Shown piece after piece: positions 45,386 to 53,901 of a DNA stretch of 64,000 nt (positions within the stretch are counted from its first letter, which is position 1; every line of letters begins with the position of its first letter). The notes beneath the pieces are model-generated. The model saw nothing but the letters and a program-made list of their open reading frames with translations, had not been told where the DNA came from and did no database searches. Both the position numbers and the translations under genes were made by a program. This DNA is from Paucihalobacter ruber (GTDB lineage: Bacteria > Bacteroidota > Bacteroidia > Flavobacteriales > Flavobacteriaceae): assembly GCF_006494535.1 (NCBI RefSeq), contig NZ_VHIQ01000003.1, positions 1 to 64,000 on the forward strand. Reading direction: 5' to 3'.

Positions 45386-46177
45386 ATGCCAAATCAACAA
45401 GATATCACTCTTCAAACCAAAAACCTTTCTATCGGGTATTTCCATAAAAACGGAAATCATATAGTGGCCAAAAACATCAATTTTTTCTCAAATAAAAGTG
45501 AACTTATTGGTTTAGTAGGCAGTAATGGCATTGGAAAGTCTACTTTATTACGCACCTTGTGCAAAGTTCAAAATGCCTTGTCAGGTGAAATTTTTATCAA
45601 TAACCAAAATTTAAAAAGCTACACCTACGAAACCTTAGCCGAAACCTTAAGCGTGGTTTTAACCGAAACGCCTGCTTCAAAAAATATGACGGTTGCAGAA
45701 CTCGTAGCACTTGGGCGTCAGCCTTACACCAATTGGTTAGGCACCATAACTGAAAATGATAAAACTCACATTACGCAAGCACTTGAAGCCACCGAAATGA
45801 TGTCGTTTAAAGACCGGAAATGCTACGAATTGAGTGACGGACAATTGCAACGTGCCTTAATTGCCAGAGCATTGGCTCAAGATACACCCATTATTATTTT
45901 AGATGAGCCCACGACCCATTTAGACTTGTACCATCGCGCTTCCATTTTGAAACTTTTGAAAAACTTAACCAAAACAACAGGAAAAACTATTTTGTTTTCT
46001 ACCCACGAAATTGATTTGGCCATTCAATTATGCGATAAAATGTTGGTGATGACGCCCGAAGAATGCTATTTTGGCGATCCATGCCAATTGATTGAAGCCG
46101 GACATTTCTCAAAATTATTCCCAAAAAATTTAATTGACTTTGATGTTGAGGTCGGACGATTTAAAATCATAAATTAA
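45386..46177 (+). CDS. ABC transporter ATP-binding protein, probable BtuD
   Basis: 263 residues. Walker A GSNGIGKS (45-52), Q-loop region VVLTETPASKNMTVAELVALGRQPYTNWLG, signature LSDGQLQRALIARAL (near 150; D replaces the usual second G of LSGGQ), Walker B IIILDEPTTHLDL, and the switch His in FSTHE. FecE/BtuD-type ATPase powering the adjacent permease. Third gene of the uptake series, 164 bp after the permease. Confidence 0.9.
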   Translation: MPNQQDITLQTKNLSIGYFHKNGNHIVAKNINFFSNKSELIGLVGSNGIGKSTLLRTLCKVQNALSGEIFINNQNLKSYTYETLAETLSVVLTETPASKNMTVAELVALGRQPYTNWLGTITENDKTHITQALEATEMMSFKDRKCYELSDGQLQRALIARALAQDTPIIILDEPTTHLDLYHRASILKLLKNLTKTTGKTILFSTHEIDLAIQLCDKMLVMTPEECYFGDPCQLIEAGHFSKLFPKNLIDFDVEVGRFKIIN

Positions 46178-46199
46178 ATATCTTTACAAAAAACAGTTC

Positions 46200-47516
46200 A
46201 TGGAAACTACTACACTTATTGTACTCATTTTTGTATTCCTGTTAATTGGAAGCGTTATTGGCTACTTCATAAGCAACCTCAAGCAAAAAGCGGCCGTTTC
46301 ATCTTTGGAAGAGCGATTGCGATCTTTCACAGAAAATGAAATAAAGCTATTTCAAAATATTCAAGATTTGGAACAAGAACGAGAATCCATAAGAGCCGAA
46401 AAAGACCAACTTTCTATAGAACTAACCCGTAGAAATGCCGACTTTGAAAACCTCAAACTACGCAGTGACGAGCAAAAAGCCGAGGTTGAAAAACTTCAGG
46501 AACGCTTTCAAAAAGAATTTGAAAATCTTGCCAATAAAATATTAGATGAAAAGTCGAATAAATTCACCAATCAAAACAAAGAAAACCTCGATGCTATTTT
46601 AAAGCCACTTCAAGAAAAAATTAAAAGTTTTGAAGAAAAGGTTGAAAATACGCAAAAAGAAAGCGTGGGTATGCATGCCTCATTAAAAGAACAATTACTT
46701 AATTTGAAAGAACTTAACCAACAAATGACTGCGGAAGCTACCAACCTTACCCGAGCCTTAAAAGGCGACAGTAAGATGCAAGGTAATTGGGGCGAATTGG
46801 TTTTAGAGCGCGTGTTGGAAAAATCCGGTTTGGAAAAAGACCGTGAGTATTTTGTTCAGCAAAGCTTTCAACGTGAAGATGGTACACGTGTCATGCCTGA
46901 TGTGGTGTTGCATCTACCCGATTCTAAAAAAATGATTATCGATGCCAAGGTTTCGCTGGTTGATTACGAACGATTTGTAAACGCTACAGAAGAAGAACGT
47001 CCAATTTACTTAAAAGCACATGTTAATTCTATAAGAAAGCACATAGAGCAATTGTCTGCTAAAAACTATCAGGATTTATACGATATTGAGTCGCCCGATT
47101 TTGTGTTGATGTTTATTCCTGTTGAGCCCGCTTTTGCAGTGGCCATTAATGATGACAATTCCTTATACAATAAAGCTTTCGAAAAGAATATTGTTATTGT
47201 TACGCCTTCTACTCTATTAGCCACGCTACGCACAGTAGACTCGATGTGGAGCAATGAGAAACAGCAGCAAAACGCATTAGAGATTGCTACCCAAGCAGGC
47301 CGACTGTATGACAGTTTTGTAAATTTAACAGACGACTTATTAAAAGTTGGAAATCAAATAAATACGGTGCAAAACTCCTATGGCACTGCGATGAAAAAAC
47401 TAACCGGTAAAGGAAACCTTATTTCACGTGTAGAAAACCTTAAAAAACTTGGTGCAAAAGCGGGAAAAAGTATTGATGACAAATTGTTAAAGCGAGCCGA
47501 TCAAGATCAGGATTAA
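46200..47516 (+). CDS. rmuC: DNA recombination protein RmuC
   Basis: 438 residues. One N-terminal membrane helix (LIVLIFVFLLIGSVIGYFI), a coiled coil at about 35-200, then the RmuC core: GNWGELVLERVLEKSGLEK, MPDVVLHLPDSKKMIIDAKVSLVDYERF (PD-(D/E)XK-like nuclease region) and FIPVEPAFAVAI, VTPSTLLATLRTV. Limits inversions at short repeats in E. coli. Lies 22 bp after the ABC ATPase gene, possibly read through from it. Confidence 0.93.
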   Translation: METTTLIVLIFVFLLIGSVIGYFISNLKQKAAVSSLEERLRSFTENEIKLFQNIQDLEQERESIRAEKDQLSIELTRRNADFENLKLRSDEQKAEVEKLQERFQKEFENLANKILDEKSNKFTNQNKENLDAILKPLQEKIKSFEEKVENTQKESVGMHASLKEQLLNLKELNQQMTAEATNLTRALKGDSKMQGNWGELVLERVLEKSGLEKDREYFVQQSFQREDGTRVMPDVVLHLPDSKKMIIDAKVSLVDYERFVNATEEERPIYLKAHVNSIRKHIEQLSAKNYQDLYDIESPDFVLMFIPVEPAFAVAINDDNSLYNKAFEKNIVIVTPSTLLATLRTVDSMWSNEKQQQNALEIATQAGRLYDSFVNLTDDLLKVGNQINTVQNSYGTAMKKLTGKGNLISRVENLKKLGAKAGKSIDDKLLKRADQDQD

Positions 47517-47554
47517 TCTATTTCAATTATTCCTTCTTGAAGTCATAATTTAAA

Positions 47555-47608
47555 TTATTCCACATATAAGGCATATATTAGTTTATTCCATAAAAAAGGC
47601 ATATATTT
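47555..47608 (+). promoter_or_regulatory. Twin operator-like dyads upstream of the SatD-type gene
   Basis: Two copies spaced 28 bp apart (TTATTCCACATATAAGGCATATATTA at 47555-47580 and TTATTCCATAAAAAAGGCATATATTT at 47583-47608, 26 bp each, cited by halves TTATTCC and GGCATATATT). Each is a dyad TATTCC-N8-GGCATA. They end 19 bp before the ATG of a gene encoding a helix-turn-helix protein, so autoregulation is likely. Confidence 0.6.
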
Positions 47609-47627
47609 GAAGTCTATTTAAAATAGG

Positions 47628-48242
47628 ATGATAGGAATAATCACAGGAGATATTATAAAATCTAGAGCAATAGACAACCAGGATACATGGTTAAGTCCAT
47701 TAAAAAGCGCATTGAATAAGGTGGCGTTAAGTCCTAAATTATTTGAAATTTATCGAGGTGATAGTTTTCAATTAGAACTTCATGACTATTCTAAAAGTTT
47801 TGAAACAGCGGTTTATTTAAAATCTTGCGTGAAATCTATAAAAGGCCTGGACGTAAGACTTTCTATAGGTATTGGTGGTAAAAGTTATGACGGAAATACG
47901 GTAAGCGAATCTAGTGGCGAAGCGTTTATTTATTCAGGAACTACCTTTGATTCATTAAAAAAAGACAAACAAAATTTAAAAATTAAAACTGCTAATCAAC
48001 AACTTGACAAAGAATTAAACTTGTATTTTAAACTGGCCTTAATTGCTATGGATAACTGGACCACAAATTCGGCCGAAATTGTAAAATTAACCTTGGAACA
48101 TCCTAATAAAATACAAGAAGAACTGGCAAAACTTATAGGCATTAGCCAGGATGCCGTGAGCAAACGTCAAAAAAGAGCGTATCTTGACGAAATTTTAGAA
48201 CTCAACAAACTCTTTCAACAAAAAATAAAAACGCTGTTATGA
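47628..48242 (+). CDS. SatD-family protein with C-terminal helix-turn-helix
   Basis: 204 residues. The N-terminal 140 residues match the SatD family (MIGIITGDIIKSRAID, EIYRGDSFQLELHD, DVRLSIGIGGKSYDG, SESSGEAFIYSG). A helix-turn-helix lies near 163-190 (IQEELAKLIGISQDAVSKRQKRAYLDEIL). Family function unknown; it may sense a ligand and bind DNA. Overlaps the following DUF3307 gene by 4 bp (ATGA). Two dyads upstream are candidate binding sites. Confidence 0.8.
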   Translation: MIGIITGDIIKSRAIDNQDTWLSPLKSALNKVALSPKLFEIYRGDSFQLELHDYSKSFETAVYLKSCVKSIKGLDVRLSIGIGGKSYDGNTVSESSGEAFIYSGTTFDSLKKDKQNLKIKTANQQLDKELNLYFKLALIAMDNWTTNSAEIVKLTLEHPNKIQEELAKLIGISQDAVSKRQKRAYLDEILELNKLFQQKIKTLL

Positions 48243-48952
48243 TGGTACTTATAAAATTACTGATGGCACATTTGATTGGCGATTTTTTTCTTCAGCCAAA
48301 ATCCTGGGTTGAAGAAAAAGAGGCACGTAAATTAAAATCTACCAAGTTATACATTCATACAGCAGTTCATATTGCTTTGATGTTTCTACTGCTTTTTGAC
48401 CTGTCGTATTGGCGATTAATTTTAATTATTGGTGTTTTACATTTTATAATAGATGCTTTCAAGCTTACACTTCAGAAAAAGAAGACCAAGAGATTTTACT
48501 TTTTTGCCGATCAAATTCTACACTTGCTAACCATTTTTGGTACTTACTCTTTGCTTTACCCAGACAATATCAACTTAAATTTTGAAGTGAATGCATTCCA
48601 TTTAATGTTTTTGTTAGCAGTATTATTTTTGAGTTATCCAACCTCAATAATTATGAAGGTTATTTTCTCAAAATGGAACCTGTCAAAAATTGTTTCAGAA
48701 AAAGAATCCTTAGAAGATGCCGGAACTTATATTGGGATATTAGAGCGATTACTGGTGTTTATCTTCGTTGTTTTAGACCAGTGGGAAGCAGTAGGATTTT
48801 TGATTACGGCAAAATCGGTTTTCAGATTTGGCGATTTATCGGCAGCCAAAGAGCGAAAACTCACCGAATACGTATTAATTGGCACCTTAATTAGCTTCGG
48901 AATTGCAATTATTATTGGACTTATATTTAAACTGATGTTGAACTATGTATAA
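48239..48952 (+). CDS. DUF3307 membrane protein
   Basis: 237 residues with about six membrane segments. N-terminal KLLMAHLIGDFFLQPKSWVEEKEARKLKS and the HxxxHxxD-like LHFIIDAFK segment are DUF3307 marks. Function unknown. Second gene of a SatD-DUF3307 pair; its end overlaps the thioesterase gene by 8 bp, so the three are one operon. Confidence 0.85.
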   Translation: MMVLIKLLMAHLIGDFFLQPKSWVEEKEARKLKSTKLYIHTAVHIALMFLLLFDLSYWRLILIIGVLHFIIDAFKLTLQKKKTKRFYFFADQILHLLTIFGTYSLLYPDNINLNFEVNAFHLMFLLAVLFLSYPTSIIMKVIFSKWNLSKIVSEKESLEDAGTYIGILERLLVFIFVVLDQWEAVGFLITAKSVFRFGDLSAAKERKLTEYVLIGTLISFGIAIIIGLIFKLMLNYV

Positions 48953-49484
48953 AAGTGTAGAGGAATCTAAAATTCAAATATCAGAATTAATGTTACCGTC
49001 AAACACCAATTTTGGCGGTAAAATTCACGGTGGTTATATTTTAAAACTCATGGATCAGATTGCCTTTGCTTGTGCAGCAAAACATTCGGGTAGTTATTGC
49101 GTTACGGCATCAGTTGATAAGGTTAACTTTTTAAATCCCATCGAAGTTGGTGAATTAGTTACCATGAAAGCGTCTGTAAATTATGTCGGTACTTCGTCGA
49201 TGGTAATCGGCATAAGAGTAGAATCTGAAAATATAAAAACAGGCTCGAAAAAACATTGTAATTCCTCCTATTTTACAATGGTAGCGGTAGATGATAATGG
49301 AAAAACCATAAAGGTTCCGGGATTAAAAATCACCACCAAAACCGATGCAAAACGATTTATTAAAGCTATTAAAAGACGTGAAAGTGAAGATGAAAGGAAT
49401 TTAGATTTAAACAAAATCTATAAAGACATTGATACGCATTTAAACACCTTGAACGCTTATAGAGTTCAAGTTCAAATCAAATAA
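48945..49484 (+). CDS. Acyl-CoA thioesterase, hotdog fold (YciA/BACH type)
   Basis: 179 residues. Single hotdog domain at about 10-125: LMLPSNTNFGGKIHGGYILKLMDQIAFACA carries the conserved Asn and Asp catalytic pair, followed by ASVDKVNFLNPIEVGELV and VGTSSMVIGIRVESEN. Hydrolyses acyl-CoA to free acid and CoA; chain length unknown. Lysine-rich C-terminal tail. Overlaps DUF3307 by 8 bp; a terminator begins at the stop codon. Confidence 0.9.
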   Translation: MYKSVEESKIQISELMLPSNTNFGGKIHGGYILKLMDQIAFACAAKHSGSYCVTASVDKVNFLNPIEVGELVTMKASVNYVGTSSMVIGIRVESENIKTGSKKHCNSSYFTMVAVDDNGKTIKVPGLKITTKTDAKRFIKAIKRRESEDERNLDLNKIYKDIDTHLNTLNAYRVQVQIK

Positions 49485-49512
49485 AAAGCCACCTCAATAA
49501 GGGTAGCTTTTT
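49483..49512. terminator. Bidirectional terminator after the thioesterase gene
   Basis: AAAAAGC-C-ACC / GGGT-A-GCTTTTT around TCAATAA; A-run and T-run flank both sides and it lies between converging genes. Confidence 0.75.
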
Positions 49513-49530
49513 GCTTATATTAATACGTTT

Positions 49531-49911
49531 TTATTGTTTTATAAAACGCTTGGTTTTAGTTAGGTTGTCTGTGCTTACTTTAACTAAATACACACCGCTA
49601 TTCCAATTTGATATATCAATTGATCCGTTAAAATTTGAGATTTCACCACTGTAAACCAATTTTCCCAGCACATTGAAAACAGACACCTTTGCGCTTGGCA
49701 TATCTGACGGCAATGCGATATTTAATTTATTTTTTGCAGGATTTGGAGAAATAGTAAAGTCTTTGTCTTGGTAATTATTCTCAAAACCCAAAAATATATT
49801 TGTTTTAAAACTGGAAGTTAAAGTTGGATAAACCCAATTGTAGGCTTGACTTTTTATGGTCAAACTTAAAAAAACAAACGGCAGAACAATTTTAAATAAT
49901 TTTTTTATCAA
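49531..49911 (-). CDS. Short T9SS sorting-domain protein with almost no cargo
   Basis: 126 residues. Signal peptide at about 1-23 (IVLPFVFLSLTIKSQA), roughly 30 residues of spacer, then a type A sorting domain (about 52-126): FTISPNPAKNKLNI, AKVSVFNVLGKLVYSG, GVYLVKVSTDNLTKTKRFIKQ. T9SS substrates normally carry a large passenger before this domain. It could be a secreted peptide or a remnant of a longer gene; no remnant sequence is seen upstream. Confidence 0.85.
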   Translation of the reverse strand: MIKKLFKIVLPFVFLSLTIKSQAYNWVYPTLTSSFKTNIFLGFENNYQDKDFTISPNPAKNKLNIALPSDMPSAKVSVFNVLGKLVYSGEISNFNGSIDISNWNSGVYLVKVSTDNLTKTKRFIKQ

Positions 49912-50054
49912 AACAATAATTTTTAATCAATAATGTTTCGTTTTGTACTATTAATGTCTATTTATCACGAACCGAGCCAATCTACAACATTTTTTAAATG
50001 TTTTTTTAGCCTGATTAAAAATAACAATTTATATCGAATCTTTTCATATGTAAA

Positions 50055-52907
50055 TTATTTGCTCAAATACATCTTGCGTCTGGAGTACAAATTGTAAAAC
50101 TCGTCGTCTTTTAAGCTATCAATAAACAATATGCTTTCACCGGTACTTTTCATCTCCGGTCCTAATTTTTTATTCACATTAGGGAATTTATTGAACGAGA
50201 AAACAGGTTGTTTAATAGCATAACCTTTTAGTTGAGGATTGAATTTAAAATCGCTTAATTTATTATGCCCTAACATTACTTTTGTAGCGAAATTAATATA
50301 CGGCTCACCATAGGCTTTTGCTATAAACGGAACCGTTCTAGAAGCTCTTGGATTGGCCTCTATGATATAAACAATGTCATCTTTAATTGCGAATTGAATA
50401 TTAATTAACCCAACCGTATTTAGTGCAAGTGCAATTTTTTTGGTATGATCTTTTATTTGCTGCATCACAAATTCGCCAATATTAAAGGGTGGCAATGTGG
50501 CGTTACTATCGCCCGAGTGGATACCACACGGCTCAATATGCTCCATAATTCCAATAATGTAAACCTCTTCTCCATCGCAAATGGCATCGGCTTCGGCTTC
50601 AATAGCACCGTCAAGATAATTATCTAACAGCAATTTATTATTCGGAATTTTTCTTAATAAATCTACCACATGTGCCTCCAATTCGGCTTTATTAATTACA
50701 ATCTTCATGCCTTGACCACCTAATACATATGAAGGTCTTACCAAAATTGGAAAATCAAGTTTGTCGGCCACTGCTAGTGCTTCTTCGGCAGTTTCGGCTA
50801 CGTCAAACTCAGGGTATGGAATGTTATTCTCTTTTAATAATGTTGAAAAACTACCACGATCTTCAGCCAGATCAAGCGATTTAAAAGTGGTACCAATGAT
50901 CTTGATTCCGTAGCGGTCTAATTTTTCGGCCAGCTTTAAAGCAGTTTGACCACCTAACTGAACAATAACACCCTCAGGTTTTTCATGCTGAATGATATCG
51001 TAAATATGTTCCCAGAATACCGGTTCAAAATACAGTTTATCTGCGATGTCGAAATCGGTAGACACTGTTTCAGGGTTGCAATTGATCATGATGGTTTCGT
51101 AACCACATTCTGAGGCTGCCAATACACCGTGAACACAACAGTAATCAAACTCAATACCTTGTCCGATTCTATTCGGTCCGGAACCTAAAACCACAATCTT
51201 TTTTCGGTCGGTGACCACACTTTCGTTAGCAACATAAGTTTCTCCTGTTTTTGAAGTGATATCGCTTTCAAAGGTTGAATAATAGTAAGGCGTTTGTGCT
51301 TGAAATTCGGCAGCACAGGTATCTACTAATTTATAAACTCTATTAATATTAAATTCTTGTCGTTTTTTGTAAACCTGACTTTCCAAACACTTCAACATGT
51401 GGGCAATTTGGCGATCGCCATAGCCTTTTTGCTTGGCTTCTAACATTAAGCCGCGTTCTATCGTGTTAATATTATATTTTGAAATTTCCTTTTCTAAATG
51501 ATACAGCTCTTCGTATTGTTTTAAGAACCACATATCAATTTTTGTTATTTCGTGAATACGTGATAATGGAATGCCCATCTGAATGGCATCGTAAATAACA
51601 AACACCCGGTCCCAACTGGCAAAGGTTAATTTTTCAATAATTTGATCGTAGTTGGTATATCCTTTTCCATCTGCTCCCAGTCCGTTACGCTTAATTTCAA
51701 GAGATTGAGTGGCTTTATGAAGCGCTTCCTGAAACGATCGGCCAATAGCCATCACCTCACCTACGGCTTTCATTTGCAAGCCTAAAGTTCTGTCGGCACC
51801 TTCAAATTTATCAAAATTCCAACGTGGAATTTTCACAACAACGTAATCTAAGGTTGGCTCGAATAAAGCTGAAGTTGATTTGGTAATTTGATTGTTTAAT
51901 TCATTTAAGTGATAACCAATTGCCAGCTTAGCGGCAATTTTAGCAATGGGGTAACCGGTAGCTTTACTGGCGAGTGCCGAAGATCTTGAAACTCTCGGGT
52001 TAATTTCTATAGCAATGATATCTTCGTTTTCATCAGGACTTACAGCAAATTGCACATTGCAACCTCCCGCAAAATCACCGATACTGCGCATCATATGAAT
52101 AGCCATATCGCGCATGCGTTGTTGTGTTTTATCAGAAAGTGTCATGGCCGGTGCAATGGTGATAGAATCGCCGGTATGAATACCCATAGGATCCATATTT
52201 TCTATGGTACAGATAATAACTACATTGTCATTTTTATCCCTAAGTAATTCTAACTCATATTCTTTCCAACCAATTAAAGCCTTGTCAATCATTACCTCAT
52301 GAATGGGTGACACTTCTAAACCTCGGGTTAACAGTTCATCAAAATCTTCTTCTTTATAAACTATCGAGGCTCCTGCACCGCCTAAGGTAAACGACGCTCG
52401 AATCACTAATGGAAAGCCAAATTCCTGAGCAATTTCTTTTCCTTTTAAATAAGAAGTTGCAGTAGCTTGGGGCGCCATTGGAATACCAATTCTTTCCATT
52501 AAATCTCTAAACTTCTCACGATCTTCTGTAATATTAATAGCATTGATATCTACACCTATAATGTTGACGTTAAAATCTTGCCAGATACCCTTTTCGTCTG
52601 CTTCAATACAAAGGTTGAGTGCTGTTTGTCCTCCCATTGTTGGAAGTACAGCATCTATTTGTGGATGTTCCTTTAATATTTTAATGATAGATTTGGTGGT
52701 AAGCGGTAACAAATAAACATGATCGGCCATACTCGGGTCGGTCATGATTGTTGCCGGATTAGAGTTGATTAATACAGTTTCAATTCCGTCTTCTCTTAAA
52801 GACCTTAAAGCCTGAGAACCTGAGTAATCAAACTCGCATGCTTGACCAATGATAATTGGTCCGGAACCTATAATAAGAACAGATTTAATTTGGTTGTTTT
52901 TTGGCAT
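50055..52907 (-). CDS. carB: Carbamoyl-phosphate synthase large subunit
   Basis: 950 residues. Makes carbamoyl phosphate from bicarbonate, ATP and glutamine-derived ammonia with CarA, for arginine and pyrimidines. Two homologous ATP-grasp halves are visible: first MPKNNQIKSVLIIGSGPIIIGQACEFDYSG..., with TLGGAGASIVY; second KIVVLGSGPNRIGQGIEFDYCC with SYVLGGQGMKIV. The usual 1,070-residue protein has a C-terminal MGS-like regulatory domain; this one ends soon after the second ATP-grasp (DDEFYNLYSRRKMYLSK). Flavobacterial CarB is often this short. carA is not in the window. Confidence 0.96.
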   Translation of the reverse strand: MPKNNQIKSVLIIGSGPIIIGQACEFDYSGSQALRSLREDGIETVLINSNPATIMTDPSMADHVYLLPLTTKSIIKILKEHPQIDAVLPTMGGQTALNLCIEADEKGIWQDFNVNIIGVDINAINITEDREKFRDLMERIGIPMAPQATATSYLKGKEIAQEFGFPLVIRASFTLGGAGASIVYKEEDFDELLTRGLEVSPIHEVMIDKALIGWKEYELELLRDKNDNVVIICTIENMDPMGIHTGDSITIAPAMTLSDKTQQRMRDMAIHMMRSIGDFAGGCNVQFAVSPDENEDIIAIEINPRVSRSSALASKATGYPIAKIAAKLAIGYHLNELNNQITKSTSALFEPTLDYVVVKIPRWNFDKFEGADRTLGLQMKAVGEVMAIGRSFQEALHKATQSLEIKRNGLGADGKGYTNYDQIIEKLTFASWDRVFVIYDAIQMGIPLSRIHEITKIDMWFLKQYEELYHLEKEISKYNINTIERGLMLEAKQKGYGDRQIAHMLKCLESQVYKKRQEFNINRVYKLVDTCAAEFQAQTPYYYSTFESDITSKTGETYVANESVVTDRKKIVVLGSGPNRIGQGIEFDYCCVHGVLAASECGYETIMINCNPETVSTDFDIADKLYFEPVFWEHIYDIIQHEKPEGVIVQLGGQTALKLAEKLDRYGIKIIGTTFKSLDLAEDRGSFSTLLKENNIPYPEFDVAETAEEALAVADKLDFPILVRPSYVLGGQGMKIVINKAELEAHVVDLLRKIPNNKLLLDNYLDGAIEAEADAICDGEEVYIIGIMEHIEPCGIHSGDSNATLPPFNIGEFVMQQIKDHTKKIALALNTVGLINIQFAIKDDIVYIIEANPRASRTVPFIAKAYGEPYINFATKVMLGHNKLSDFKFNPQLKGYAIKQPVFSFNKFPNVNKKLGPEMKSTGESILFIDSLKDDEFYNLYSRRKMYLSK

Positions 52908-52953
52908 TTTTACTTTTTCTTTGGAGTTTCAAAATTAGTTATCAAATAGGTAT

Positions 52954-52988
52954 AAAAAAAGGCGTTACACCTAAGTAACACCTTTAAA
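52954..52988 (-). terminator. Terminator after rpmH
   Basis: AAAGG-c-GTTAC / GTAAC-a-CCTTT around ACCTAA, with a T-run on the minus strand, 20 bp after the rpmH stop and 47 bp before carB. Confidence 0.8.
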
Positions 52989-53007
52989 TATTAACAATTG
53001 TTAATCA

Positions 53008-53169
53008 TTATTTCTTATGTCTTGGATCTGACGACACAGTTAATCTTTTTCTGCCTTTCGCACGTCTACGCGCCAACACTTTTCTGCCATTAGCAGAAGC
53101 CATTCTTTCTCTAAAACCGTGCTTATTTCTTCTTTTTCTTTTAGACGGTTGATACGTTCTTTTACTCAT
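53008..53169 (-). CDS. rpmH: 50S ribosomal protein L34 (bL34)
   Basis: 53 residues, starting [20 protein letters not shown] and continuing [20 protein letters not shown], then [13 protein letters not shown]. This is the complete, very basic bL34. No rnpA or dnaA lies next to it, unlike the order around many bacterial origins. An exact Bacteroidota promoter lies 69-99 bp upstream. Confidence 0.98.
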   Translation of the reverse strand: MSKRTYQPSKRKRRNKHGFRERMASANGRKVLARRRAKGRKRLTVSSDPRHKK

Positions 53170-53237
53170 CGCCGTAAATCTTTATTATCTTGATTAATGT
53201 ATAATTGACCTTTTAATGGGCTTGGCCAAACTGGGCG

Positions 53238-53268
53238 CAAATATACAAAGACTTTTTACTTTGACAAA
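53238..53268 (-). promoter_or_regulatory. Promoter of rpmH
   Basis: Minus strand: TTTG, exactly 19 bp, TATATTTG. A textbook match to the Bacteroidota housekeeping sigma consensus; start of transcription predicted near 53232. Confidence 0.85.
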
Positions 53269-53332
53269 CCTTAAATTAAAAATATTTTGTTTTGTTTTTA
53301 TTACCTTCGTACTTTAAAAAATCACACAACTT

Positions 53333-53893
53333 ATGTTCAATAAAAATATAAAATTAATCATAGCAATTGCTCTTATTGCCTACGGAATATTCTTAATTAC
53401 AGATAGATATGTAGGTAATGGCATTATGTTAATTCTGTTATCAACCATATTTATATTCCTTTACTTTAAAAATGAACTTATCTTATTGGCTTTTTTAAAA
53501 CTTCGCAAGCAAGATTTTGTAGGAGCTAAAAAGTGGTTGGACAAAATAAAAAACCCTAAATCGGCACTGGTTAAAAAACAACAAGGTTATTTTTACTACC
53601 TGCATGGTTTGATGGAATCTCAAAACAATATCAACCAAGCCGAAAAGTTCTTCAAACAAGCTGTAAGTTTGGGTTTGAGCATGGATCACGATATGGCCAT
53701 GGCTAAACTTAACTTAGCTGGTATTGCTTTTAGTAAACGCAGACCTCAGGAAGCTAAAATATTGATGGCCGAGGCACAAAAACTAGACAAAAGAGGACTT
53801 CTGGCTGATCAGGTAAAAATGATGAAAGAGCAAATGAAAAAAGCCTCTATGCCACAACAGCACTTTGGAAATCGTAATATGAGACGCCGTTAA
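53333..53893 (+). CDS. TPR-like membrane protein of unknown function
   Basis: 186 residues. Two hydrophobic segments at the N-terminus (about 6-22 and 28-45), followed by a soluble helical region with TPR-like repeats at about 55-150 (FYYLHGLMESQNNINQAEKFFKQAVSLG, AKLNLAGIAFSKRRPQEAKILMAEAQKL) and a basic tail ending in RRR. Probably a membrane-tethered scaffold. Partner unknown. Confidence 0.75.
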   Translation: MFNKNIKLIIAIALIAYGIFLITDRYVGNGIMLILLSTIFIFLYFKNELILLAFLKLRKQDFVGAKKWLDKIKNPKSALVKKQQGYFYYLHGLMESQNNINQAEKFFKQAVSLGLSMDHDMAMAKLNLAGIAFSKRRPQEAKILMAEAQKLDKRGLLADQVKMMKEQMKKASMPQQHFGNRNMRRR

Positions 53894-53901
53894 GTTAAGA
53901 A

